Origin: JAIVJN01 sp036732565 | GTDB taxonomy: Bacteria; Acidobacteriota; Vicinamibacteria; Vicinamibacterales; UBA2999 | Reading direction: 5' to 3' | Assembly (NCBI GenBank): GCA_036732565.1 | Contig: DAINCF010000254.1 | Span: 1-10,041, forward strand | Length of the DNA: 10,041 bases | Shown: one piece after another, positions 1 through 6,214 of the stretch | How positions within the stretch are numbered: position 1 is the stretch's first letter | Layout: each line of letters starts with the position of its first letter | Notes under the pieces: model-generated | What the model saw: the letters and a program-made list of their open reading frames with translations, nothing else | Told to the model about the DNA's origin: nothing | Databases searched by the model: none | Program-made: the position numbers and the translations under genes

Positions 1-2961
1 GCGGCCGCCGAGCATGCCGACCCGCTCGGCCACGCCGGCGAGGCCGAACCCCGAGCCGATCGTCGGGGTCTTGGCGGCCTTGGTATCGAAACCCTTCCCG
101 TTGTCGGCAATGGTAATCACGAGCTCGGGTCCGCTATGGGCAATATCGATCGAGGCGCGCGTAGCCCCGGAGTGCTTGACGATATTGTTGAGCGACTCCT
201 GGACGATGCGATAGACGTTGATCTCCTGGTGTTTCGCCACGGCGCCGTTCAGGGATCGAACAGCGACCGTGAACTCGATGTCGGACGAGGCGGCGATCCG
301 TTCGGTCATAGCCTCGATCGAGGTGGCAAGACCCAGCTTGTCCAGGTGATACGGCCGCAGGTTGTAGGCGATCTGCTTGACCTCGTCGATCGATTGCGTC
401 GCGGATGCGGAGATCTCGTCGAACTGTTCCTTCGAGCCGTCGAGGCTCTTCATCGCTCCCAGCAACGCGCGGTTCTTGATCACGATCAGGTGCTGGCCCA
501 GGCTATCGTGCAGCTCCGCGGCGATGCGGCGGCGCTCGTGCTCCTGCGAATCAATCAGCTGGCGCGCGAAGCTTTCTTGCGCGGCCCGACGCCGTTCCAG
601 TTGACTGATGCGGTACTTGAACGCCGCGGAGACCACGCCCGTCACCGACAAGAATGCCAGCGTCAAGAACCATCCGGTGCGATAGAACGGCGGTAACACG
701 ACGATGCGCACGGATGTGTCCGTCGTGTTCCAGACGCCCTCGCCGTTGTCGGCGGTCACCTTGAACGTGTAGTCACCTGGCGGCAGGTTCGAAAAATATG
801 CGGTGCGCCGCGTGCCGGCGTTCACCCAGTCGTGATTGAAACCCGCCAGTTGGTATTTGAAGCGGATCTGTTGTGGGCGACGCCAGTTGATGCCGGTGTA
901 TTCGATCTCCAGGTTTTCTTGGCCCGAACGAAGTTCGAGTGAGGATTGCGGATTGCGGGTTGCGGATTGCCAGGCGTCAATCGCCAAGGCCTGGTCGTCA
1001 ATCCTCATGCCTTCAATGGCGACGAGCGAGGGCTGCGTATTGCGCTGCGCTGGATCAATCGCCACCACGCCCTTGACCGTTGGAAACCAGAGTCGGCCAT
1101 CCCGCGTTTTCCAGCCTGCCGGGCTGGCGCCGTTACATTCACGGCTGAGCATCCCGTCGGCGACGCCATGAGCAACTGACGTCACCGACGTGACGCGGCC
1201 TTCAGCGAAATCGTTCAGCTCGCGCAGGCTGACGCGGAAGATGCCGCGATTGCTGCTCATCCACAGATTGCCGCTGTCATCTTCGGTATCGGAGAGAATT
1301 TGAAACGTGCGGTTGTCGAATAGGCCGTTTCTGACGGTGATGGGGACGAACCGTCCATCTTTGAAGCGTCGCAAGCCGCCACCGTTCGTGGCGACCCAGA
1401 GGCTGCCCGCGCGGTCTGCATAAAACGCCATCACTTGATCGCCGGGCAGCCCGTCTTTCACTGTCCACGTCGTGAAGCGCTGTGTGTCCGCCTCGAAGCG
1501 GCTGATGCTGCCGCTAACGGTGCCGACCCACAGTTGGCCGTCTCGGCTTTCGTACAACGCAGTCGCTTCGTTGTCTGCCAAACCGTCGCGCGTGTCAAAG
1601 CTGCGGAAGCGGCCCTCGCGAAAGCGCGCCAGCCCGTGGCCCGGTGTGCTGATCCAGAGACTACCGGCGCGATCGCCGAGCAGCTCGCGGACCGGTTCAT
1701 GTGGCACACCCTGCGCGGTCGTCCAGCGCGTGAATTGGCCGTCGCGGAACTGGGTCAACTGTCCTCTGGCGCTCAGCCAGAGATTGCCCGCGCGATCTTC
1801 GGTGATGGAATCGTTCTCAGGCCGGCTCTGCCCGCCCGTCCAGGCCGTGATCTTGCCATCTTTGAAGCGGCCCACTCCGTTGTTCGTGCCGACCCAGAGG
1901 CTCCCTTGCGAGTCCTCGAAAACGGCGGTCGCGAAGTCATGCGGCAGGCCGTCCGCCTTCGTGTAGACGCTGAAGCGCCCTTCGCGCAATTGACAGAGGC
2001 CGCCATCGACCGTGCCAACCCAGATATCTCCCTCCGGGTCTTGGTAGAGCGCCAGTACAGTGTCGCTCGGCAAGCCGTCGCCCATCGTGTACTGGGTGAA
2101 CCCTCCGTTCTCGAGCAGGAGCAACCCATTGCCGGAGGTTCCGGCCCACAGATTGTGCTTCTGGTCTTCATACAACGCCGTCACCGATCCTTGGGGCAAG
2201 GCCTGGACGGGCGCGATGCAGCGGCCTTGTCTGAGCCGACACAGTCCGCCCGCGGTTCCGACCCACAGGTCACCGGCACTATCGCCGTGTGTGATCGGCC
2301 ACAGCGCGTTCACCCGGTCGTGCGGGAGTCCATCCCGCGTGGTGTAGACCGTAAAGCGCCCCTGTTCGAACCGCGCCAGCCCACTGCTCGTGCCAATCCA
2401 CAGGCTGCCGTCCCGACCTTCCGCCAGCGTCAGAACCTGATCGCTCGGCAATCCGTCCTGCGTCGTGTAGGTCGTGAAGCGCTCGTCCCGGAACAGGTTC
2501 AGACCTCCGCCGCGTGTGCCGATCCAAACGTTGCCGGCGCGATCTGCCAACAGCGAGCGCACGAAATCGCTGGAAAGGCCGTCCTGCTTCGTGTAAAGGC
2601 GAAAGCGCCCCTCTGTATAGCGTGTCAGACCGCCGCTCACCGCGCCCAGCCAGAGGCTGCCGGCACGGTCCTCGGCCAGGGACAGGATCTGGTTGCTCTT
2701 GAATTCAGGCGTATTGCTGTTGTCGAACACCACGAAACGTACGCCGTCAAACCGAGCGGCGCCCTCGATGGTGCCCAACCACAAGTAGCCATCCGTCGTG
2801 CGCAAGATGGATGAGACGCCGTTTTGCGGCAGTCCATGCTGATCCTGCCAGACGAGCTGCTGATAGTGGCCCAGCGCCTTGTGCGTGCCGAGCGTCTGCC
2901 CCGCAACGTGCGCCGGCGCCAGAGCGCCCAGCGACAGAAGTATCAGAACTGTTCGTCGCAT
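1..2961 (-). CDS. Hybrid-type sensor histidine kinase: two Reg_prop beta-propellers, Y_Y_Y, HisKA_3, HATPase_c (3' end outside window)
   Basis: One uninterrupted frame of 987 codons runs from ATG 2961 to the window edge; an in-frame TGA at 2971-2973 leaves this ATG as the only start, with a weak ribosome site. Residues 1-20 look like a Sec signal peptide. Residues about 35-640 hold 14 repeats of the type 'D.AGSLWVGT..GGL.RF..GRF..YT..DGLP', the Reg_prop blade, enough for two seven-bladed propellers that would sense a ligand outside the cytoplasm. A Y_Y_Y domain follows (about 683-745; 'NLPPGDYTFKV'), then one membrane helix (about 760-782). The HisKA_3 motif ERRRIAAELHDSLGQHL puts the phosphorylated His at 818. 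HATPase_c shows the N box (N925/N926), DNGKGF (953-958) and GSGFGLAG (969-976). The stop codon lies beyond position 1; the family usually ends 20-40 residues further on. Substrate unknown. It lies downstream of the receiver gene and probably phosphorylates that receiver or a remote NarL-type regulator. Confidence 0.93.
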   Translation of the reverse strand, partial: MRRTVLILLSLGALAPAHVAGQTLGTHKALGHYQQLVWQDQHGLPQNGVSSILRTTDGYLWLGTIEGAARFDGVRFVVFDNSNTPEFKSNQILSLAEDRAGSLWLGAVSGGLTRYTEGRFRLYTKQDGLSSDFVRSLLADRAGNVWIGTRGGGLNLFRDERFTTYTTQDGLPSDQVLTLAEGRDGSLWIGTSSGLARFEQGRFTVYTTRDGLPHDRVNALWPITHGDSAGDLWVGTAGGLCRLRQGRCIAPVQALPQGSVTALYEDQKHNLWAGTSGNGLLLLENGGFTQYTMGDGLPSDTVLALYQDPEGDIWVGTVDGGLCQLREGRFSVYTKADGLPHDFATAVFEDSQGSLWVGTNNGVGRFKDGKITAWTGGQSRPENDSITEDRAGNLWLSARGQLTQFRDGQFTRWTTAQGVPHEPVRELLGDRAGSLWISTPGHGLARFREGRFRSFDTRDGLADNEATALYESRDGQLWVGTVSGSISRFEADTQRFTTWTVKDGLPGDQVMAFYADRAGSLWVATNGGGLRRFKDGRFVPITVRNGLFDNRTFQILSDTEDDSGNLWMSSNRGIFRVSLRELNDFAEGRVTSVTSVAHGVADGMLSRECNGASPAGWKTRDGRLWFPTVKGVVAIDPAQRNTQPSLVAIEGMRIDDQALAIDAWQSATRNPQSSLELRSGQENLEIEYTGINWRRPQQIRFKYQLAGFNHDWVNAGTRRTAYFSNLPPGDYTFKVTADNGEGVWNTTDTSVRIVVLPPFYRTGWFLTLAFLSVTGVVSAAFKYRISQLERRRAAQESFARQLIDSQEHERRRIAAELHDSLGQHLIVIKNRALLGAMKSLDGSKEQFDEISASATQSIDEVKQIAYNLRPYHLDKLGLATSIEAMTERIAASSDIEFTVAVRSLNGAVAKHQEINVYRIVQESLNNIVKHSGATRASIDIAHSGPELVITIADNGKGFDTKAAKTPTIGSGFGLAGVAERVGMLGGR
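943..970 (-). repeat. Four-copy 7-bp tandem repeat inside the kinase gene
   Basis: On the plus strand the units GGATTGC, GGATTGC, GGGTTGC and GGATTGC stand head to tail, three identical and one with a single change. They lie in the coding sequence for the linker between the second propeller and the Y_Y_Y domain (about residues 664-674, reading SATRNPQSS). Seven is not a multiple of three, so gain or loss of one unit would shift the frame and remove the kinase core. Confidence 0.85.
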
Positions 2962-3139
2962 GCTCGTCGCTCACGTACTGAAGTAGCCCCGCTTCGGCCT
3001 TGCTCCGAGGGCGCGCGGAGCAATACTGCGACGAAGAGGGAGCTGAGAGGCCGGATACCCAGATTCGCGTCCGCGCGCTCGCGACGAACTCTAGCCCGTC
3101 GTGTCTCGGGCTTCAACGGCAAAGGGTCGACACATGAAA
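2962..3139 (-). promoter_or_regulatory. Spacer between receiver gene and kinase gene
   Basis: These 178 nt have no convincing gene. They hold a perfect 8-bp inverted repeat at 3000-3023 (arms TTGCTCCG and CGGAGCAA, 8-nt loop) and a smaller 6-bp one at 3093-3112 (AGCCCG and CGGGCT, 8-nt loop), which follows the receiver stop codon. Neither is followed by a T run on the minus strand. The spacer may carry an attenuator, a weak terminator or a separate promoter for the kinase; the sequence does not decide between these. Confidence 0.4.
3000..3023 (-). other. Perfect 8-bp inverted repeat, putative hairpin or operator
   Basis: The arms TTGCTCCG (3000-3007) and CGGAGCAA (3016-3023) are exact reverse complements around the loop AGGGCGCG. 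The repeat lies about 40 nt upstream of the kinase start, in the likely 5' leader. With no downstream T run, a Rho-independent terminator is unlikely. It could be an RNA hairpin or a dimeric protein site. Confidence 0.45.
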
Positions 3140-3490
3140 CTAGAGAGGCGGCTCGAGCCATCGCCGGACCTCGAGCAGGTTGTCCTTGGGGACGTACCCG
3201 CACGCCCCCGCCTCCTGCGCCGCGTTCCGCACCAGGACGTCGTCGTACTGCGTGACGATCACGATGCGCGCGGCGGGAAATTCCCGGACGATCTGCCGCG
3301 TCGCGGTGATGCCGTCCATCGGCGCCATCGCGACGTCCATGAGCACCCAGTCAGGTCGGTGCCGTGCATAGGCGGCACAGGCTTCACTGCCGTCGTGACA
3401 CTCGTAAATGGGATCGGCGACGTCTGCCACCACGGCCCGCAGCATCCGACGAATCTCGTCGTTGTCGTCCACGATTAGTAAAGACAGCAT
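3140..3490 (-). CDS. Single-domain response regulator (receiver only)
   Basis: A 116-residue receiver of the CheY/NarL receiver fold. From ATG 3490 it shows the acidic pair DD at 8-9, the phosphorylated Asp at 52 in VLMDVAM, MDG at 58-60, the conserved Thr at 80 in VIVTQYDD and the conserved Lys at 102 in GYVPKDN. It stops right after the last helix and has no HTH or other output domain. The start is chosen because AGGTGA stands 5 nt upstream of this ATG; an upstream in-frame GTG at 3511 would give 123 residues but has no such site. HisKA_3 kinases usually pair with LuxR-type REC-HTH regulators, so a receiver alone suggests phosphorelay, phosphate sink or protein-protein signalling. It precedes the kinase gene by 178 nt on the same strand. 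Confidence 0.92.
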   Translation of the reverse strand: MLSLLIVDDNDEIRRMLRAVVADVADPIYECHDGSEACAAYARHRPDWVLMDVAMAPMDGITATRQIVREFPAARIVIVTQYDDVLVRNAAQEAGACGYVPKDNLLEVRRWLEPPL

Positions 3491-3544
3491 GTGGATCACC
3501 TGAAGCGCCACCCGCGACGCGTGGATGAAGCGCCATACGAGTAC
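3491..3544 (-). promoter_or_regulatory. Short upstream region of the receiver gene with a direct repeat
   Basis: Only 54 nt separate the receiver ATG from the terminator hairpin of gene A. TGAAGCGCCA occurs twice on the plus strand (3501-3510 and 3526-3535), each preceded by GTGGA(T); the copy nearer the start also contains the ribosome site AGGTGA. A weak promoter-like pair on the minus strand (TTGGGT, 18 nt, TATGGC) would overlap the terminator loop. Whether the receiver has its own promoter or relies on read-through is undecided. Confidence 0.3.
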
Positions 3545-3575
3545 CCGAGGAGGCCACCCAAGGTGACCTCCTCGG
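3545..3575 (-). terminator. Strong hairpin after gene A, probable transcription terminator
   Basis: A 14-bp stem with a 3-nt loop starts 12 nt after the stop codon of gene A. The arms are 3545-3558 and 3562-3575. The only imperfect pair (3554/3566) is a mismatch on the plus strand but a G-U pair in minus-strand RNA, which supports a role in the gene A transcript. There is no clear T run afterwards, so termination may be of the GC-rich I-shaped kind, or the hairpin may protect the 3' end of the mRNA. Confidence 0.65.
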
Positions 3576-3587
3576 CGACGAGACGCC

Positions 3588-5828
3588 TTACCAGTGCGGC
3601 GACAGGTCGAAGCCGCTCGGAGGATTCGTGAGTTGCACCACCACGCCGGTGGTCGGATCGACGGCGTAGATCTTCGTGGCCCCGCTCCGCGTCGACGTGA
3701 ACAGAATCCAGTTGGTTGGTCCCCATGACGGTTCCGCGTCGATGGCGCGATGGTTGGTCAGCCGTGTCTGGGCGGTGCCGTTCGCGTTCATCACGTAGAG
3801 CTCGGCGTTGCCATCACGGGTCGAGGTGAACGCGAGCTTCGTACCGTCAGGTGACCACGTCGGCCACGCGTCTTCGGCCTTGTGCGTCGTCAAGCGGCGA
3901 AGATCGGTGCCATCCGCCTGCACCGAGTAGATCTCGAAGTTGCCGCTGCGGTTGCTGGCAAAAGCTATGCGGCCGTCGCGCGACCAGGCGGGGTTCACGT
4001 CCGTCTTGCCATCACGCGTGAGGCGTGTCACGCCGCTGCCATCGGCGTTCATCGTGTAGATCTCGGCGTTGCCGTCGCGGGTCGAGGTGAACGCGATGCG
4101 CGTCCCGTCTGGCGACCAGACCGCCGCACCGTCGATGGCCGAGTTGGTGGTCAGCCGCCACACCAGGCTGCCGTCGGCGTTCATGACGAACACTTCCGCG
4201 CGATTGTTGGTGCGCGTCGACGTGAACAACACCCGGCTCTTGTCCGGCGACAGCGCGGGCGCGAGGTCGATAGCCGGATGTGTGGTCAGTCGGACGACAC
4301 CCGTGCCGTCGGCGCGCATGCCGTAGATCTCGAGGTTCAACAGCCACCACGGGTTGGAATCGCGCGTGCTGACGAAGACCACCTCGATCCCACCGCTCGG
4401 CGTGTCATCGCACACGTTGCCAATGCCGTCGCGATCGGTGTCGGCCTGGTCGGCGTTGGCGATCAACGCGCAGTTGTCCGTCGCATCCGCGACGCCGTCG
4501 TTGTCGTCGTCGGTGTCGGCGTTGTTCCCCGTGCCGTCGCCGTCGCTATCGACCGATTCGTTCGGATTCAACGGGAACGTATCCTGCGCGTCCGGAACGC
4601 CGTCGTTGTCGTCATCCGGATCGCAGGCGTCGCCGAGCCCATCGGCGTCGGTATTCAGTTGATTCGGGTTGAATACGCCGACGCAGTTGTCGCCGGTGTC
4701 GATCACCGAGTCCGCGTCATCGTCGGGCGCTTCGAACGCGCCGATGTCCACGGTGCCGCCTCGGATGCGCGCGAAGCCCTCACCGCGCTGGTCGAACTGC
4801 AGCGGGTTGTTGCCGGCGTCGACGGCGCTCGCATTGTCTCCGGCGTTGAAGGCCGGACTGCCTGGCAGTAGCGCGTGGGTCTGTGTGCGGCCGCCGTTGT
4901 CGGCGAGGAGAGCGTCGAGCTTCGGATCTCCGGAAAGAGCGCCGGAGACTGCACATGACCCGTCTTCGATCAGGTTGACGCCCGACGCGTTGATGGTGCC
5001 GGCGGAGTTGGTGTTGTAGCAGTCGCCGCCCGAGACGCTGTTGGCGAAGATCGTGTTCGCGAGGTTCAGCGACCCTTGCACGGTAACGCCAGCGCCAGTG
5101 GCCGCTTTGTTGTGGGAGAAGGTGCTGTTGATAATCGTCGGCGCTGGCCCGGATTTCCAAATGAAGATACCGCCGCCCGAGTTGTCCGCAACGTTGGCCG
5201 AGAAGGTGCTATTGACCACCGTCACCCGGCTGAACATGAAAGCGAAAATCGCGGCGCCATCGAGAGCGGTGTTCCCGACAAACGTGCTGTTGCTGATGGT
5301 GACGGGGCCTAGAGTATCAATAGCACCGCCCCGGCCACTCGCGTGGTTGTGAGAAAACGTAGTGCGGTTGGCGCTGAGCCTGCCGACGGATGTGGCCGGT
5401 ACGCTGACCGCACCTCCATTCGCCGCATTGCCGTTGGATATAGTCAGGCTCTCGAGATGAAGGATGGCGCTCGTTTGCATCACGATCACGCCCGTGGTGC
5501 CGCCGCCACTGATGGTCACCGCCTGACCGCTGCCGTCGATGGTGAGCGAGGTCGCCTGATTCACGGTCAGAGACGACGTGACTGTGATCGTACCGCTGAC
5601 GCCGAAGGTGATGGAGTCGGAACCGGCGCCTCCCGTGCACCCGTTGACGGCGAGGTCGGTGTTGGCGGCCGCGACGGCATCGCGCAACGTACAGGCGTCC
5701 ACCACCGACCCGTCGGCGAGCGAGTTGACGATGATGCCAGCGGCCTGCGCCGGCCGCGCCATCAGCACCACGGACATCACGAGCGCTGCGATAAGGTGTC
5801 GAATATGAACCGGTGAGCGTGCGTCCAT
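3588..5828 (-). CDS. Gene A: exported CSLREA-type beta-helix protein with thrombospondin type 3 repeats and TolB/PD40 propeller
   Basis: 746 residues from ATG 5828, chosen because AGGAGG lies 10 nt upstream; an upstream TTG would add 11 residues. Residues 1-29 form a Sec signal peptide ending ARPAQA. A CSLREA-like motif (CTLRDAVAAAN, 46 on) opens a right-handed parallel beta-helix (to about 320) with repeated 'NSTFS.N.A..GGGI' rungs, closed by a choice-of-anchor Q region ending VDIGAFEAP (about 368). Residues 369-479 are Asp-rich thrombospondin type 3 repeats (DNCVGVFNPNQLNTDADGLGD, DSDGDGTGNNADTDDDNDG) expected to bind calcium. Residues 483-746 are six PD40/TolB-like repeats (AFTSTRDGNAEIYTMNADG, LTRL, WSPDGT). 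The N-terminal half matches gene B; the C-terminal half does not. Likely secreted or surface-attached, with a binding or display role. No catalytic motif was recognised. Confidence 0.93.
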   Translation of the reverse strand: MDARSPVHIRHLIAALVMSVVLMARPAQAAGIIVNSLADGSVVDACTLRDAVAAANTDLAVNGCTGGAGSDSITFGVSGTITVTSSLTVNQATSLTIDGSGQAVTISGGGTTGVIVMQTSAILHLESLTISNGNAANGGAVSVPATSVGRLSANRTTFSHNHASGRGGAIDTLGPVTISNSTFVGNTALDGAAIFAFMFSRVTVVNSTFSANVADNSGGGIFIWKSGPAPTIINSTFSHNKAATGAGVTVQGSLNLANTIFANSVSGGDCYNTNSAGTINASGVNLIEDGSCAVSGALSGDPKLDALLADNGGRTQTHALLPGSPAFNAGDNASAVDAGNNPLQFDQRGEGFARIRGGTVDIGAFEAPDDDADSVIDTGDNCVGVFNPNQLNTDADGLGDACDPDDDNDGVPDAQDTFPLNPNESVDSDGDGTGNNADTDDDNDGVADATDNCALIANADQADTDRDGIGNVCDDTPSGGIEVVFVSTRDSNPWWLLNLEIYGMRADGTGVVRLTTHPAIDLAPALSPDKSRVLFTSTRTNNRAEVFVMNADGSLVWRLTTNSAIDGAAVWSPDGTRIAFTSTRDGNAEIYTMNADGSGVTRLTRDGKTDVNPAWSRDGRIAFASNRSGNFEIYSVQADGTDLRRLTTHKAEDAWPTWSPDGTKLAFTSTRDGNAELYVMNANGTAQTRLTNHRAIDAEPSWGPTNWILFTSTRSGATKIYAVDPTTGVVVQLTNPPSGFDLSPHW

Positions 5829-5838
5829 GGAACAGAAC

Positions 5839-5884
5839 CCTCCTGTCTTCACCGCTCGCAACCTGCGAGGCGGTCGTCAGACCG
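5839..5884 (-). promoter_or_regulatory. Gene A leader: ribosome site and two overlapping hairpins
   Basis: AGGAGG (minus strand, 5844-5839) is the ribosome site. Just upstream, ACCG+CTCGCA (5851-5860) can pair with TGCGAG+CGGT (5864-5869, 5871-5874) with one bulged base. CGGTC (5871-5875) can instead pair with GACCG (5880-5884) around a 4-nt loop. The CGGT segment is shared, so the full forms of the two hairpins exclude each other. Gene B has the same arrangement with changes mostly in the loops. It matches no riboswitch class known to me. Confidence 0.45.
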
Positions 5885-5910
5885 ATGGCATCATCCGAAA
5901 AGTTTGAGGA

Positions 5911-5980
5911 GCTGTGAATCGTGGGAACTACGCGATCTGGGTACGCAAAACCCGCAATTCGTGTAGGTGAAACTACGTAC
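5911..5980 (-). promoter_or_regulatory. Conserved 70-bp block upstream of gene A, putative promoter/operator
   Basis: The block differs from the one upstream of gene B (9258-9327) at only 4 of 70 positions, including long unbroken matches. It contains the palindrome TACGTA, the inverted repeat GTAG-GTGAAA-CTAC and an outer inverted repeat GTACG...CGTAC. It lies about 80-150 nt upstream of the start codon, where a promoter and regulator sites are expected. No canonical -35/-10 pair can be named with confidence. Confidence 0.5.
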
Positions 5981-6010
5981 AGTTCGCCGCGCCGATCGCA
6001 TCGCGGCGGC

Positions 6011-6117
6011 GGACCGAGAGGTCACGGAGGGATGGTCCGGCTAAAGCCGGACCCCACGCCTGCTCATGACGCCACGGTGGGGCCGAGAGGCCCACGGAGT
6101 GAGCGGCCTCTCAGTCC
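6011..6117. repeat. Long-range inverted repeat GGAC.GAGAGG.C / G.CCTCTC.GTCC
   Basis: The left arm at 6011-6023 and the right arm at 6105-6117 are inverted copies with two mismatches. A second copy of the inner arm (GAGAGGCC, 6085-6092) pairs perfectly with 6105-6112. The arms enclose the palindrome at 6034-6053. The same layout occurs at 9358-9444. This looks like a dispersed, REP-like intergenic element; its function is unknown. Confidence 0.55.
6034..6053. repeat. REP-like palindrome GGTCCGGCTAAAGCCGGACC
   Basis: A perfect 8-bp stem (GGTCCGGC/GCCGGACC) with a TAAA loop, identical to the copy at 9381-9400. I recall such palindromes as frequent intergenic elements in Acidobacteriota genomes, where they give rise to spurious 'VRLKPDPT' peptides; that is memory, not something tested here. 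Confidence 0.75.
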
Positions 6118-6165
6118 GGTCTGTCGCGCCGTCGCTGGCCCGGCAGGCTTAAGACGGCGGCGTGG

Positions 6166-6185
6166 GGTCCGCCTTCAGGCGGACC
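6166..6185. repeat. REP-like palindrome, GGTCCGCC/GGCGGACC variant
   Basis: A perfect 8-bp stem with a TTCA loop. Compared with the palindrome at 6034, the two inner stem positions change on both arms so that pairing is kept. It lies 30 nt after the stop codon of gene B and could act on the 3' end of that transcript, but no T run follows. Confidence 0.7.
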
Positions 6186-6186
6186 T

Positions 6187-6207
6187 GACCCGCCTAAAGC
6201 CGGACCC
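6187..6207. repeat. Degenerate REP-like palindrome
   Basis: The half CTAAAGCCGGACC matches the right side of the palindrome at 6034, while the left arm (GACCCGCC) pairs imperfectly. It directly follows the palindrome at 6166, so two elements stand side by side just after gene B. The tandem pair is absent after gene C. Confidence 0.5.
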
Positions 6208-6214
6208 ACGATCG

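Larger units (their letters stand above)
5829..6214 (-). repeat. B-A intergenic spacer, first copy of duplicated intergenic unit
   Basis: These 386 nt contain no gene. They hold the gene A ribosome site and leader hairpins (5839-5884), the conserved 70-bp block (5911-5980), the GAGAGGCC inverted repeat (6011-6117) and a cluster of REP-like palindromes (6034-6207). The segment 5911-6067 matches 9258-9414 with about 7 differences. This copy is 91 nt longer overall than the C-B copy, through about 20 extra nt around 6068-6102 and about 71 around 6118-6214, the latter carrying two more palindromes. The matching spacing between copies is 3347 nt. Confidence 0.85.

Noticed and set aside
1435..2814. 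Plus-strand open frame of 459 codons
   Set aside because: It is antisense to the Reg_prop propeller repeats of the kinase. Its Arg/Ala/Pro-rich repetitive translation resembles no family and follows from the repeats and high GC of the opposite strand.
4370..4740. Short GTCGTTGTCGTC-like repeats that could look like a CRISPR or satellite array
   Set aside because: They are the codons of Asp-rich thrombospondin type 3 repeats in gene A, without regular spacers.
3882..4871. Plus-strand open frame of 329 codons
   Set aside because: It is antisense to the PD40 and thrombospondin type 3 repeats of gene A; the Val/Ala/Arg-rich product is a shadow of the repetitive coding strand.
5343..5816. Plus-strand open frame of 157 codons
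   Set aside because: It is antisense to the signal peptide and beta-helix start of gene A, which has its own strong ribosome site and domain match.
5829..5980. Cyclic di-GMP (GEMM) or another known riboswitch in the gene A leader
   Set aside because: The leader has hairpins, but I could not match the conserved core bases of GEMM or another class I know.
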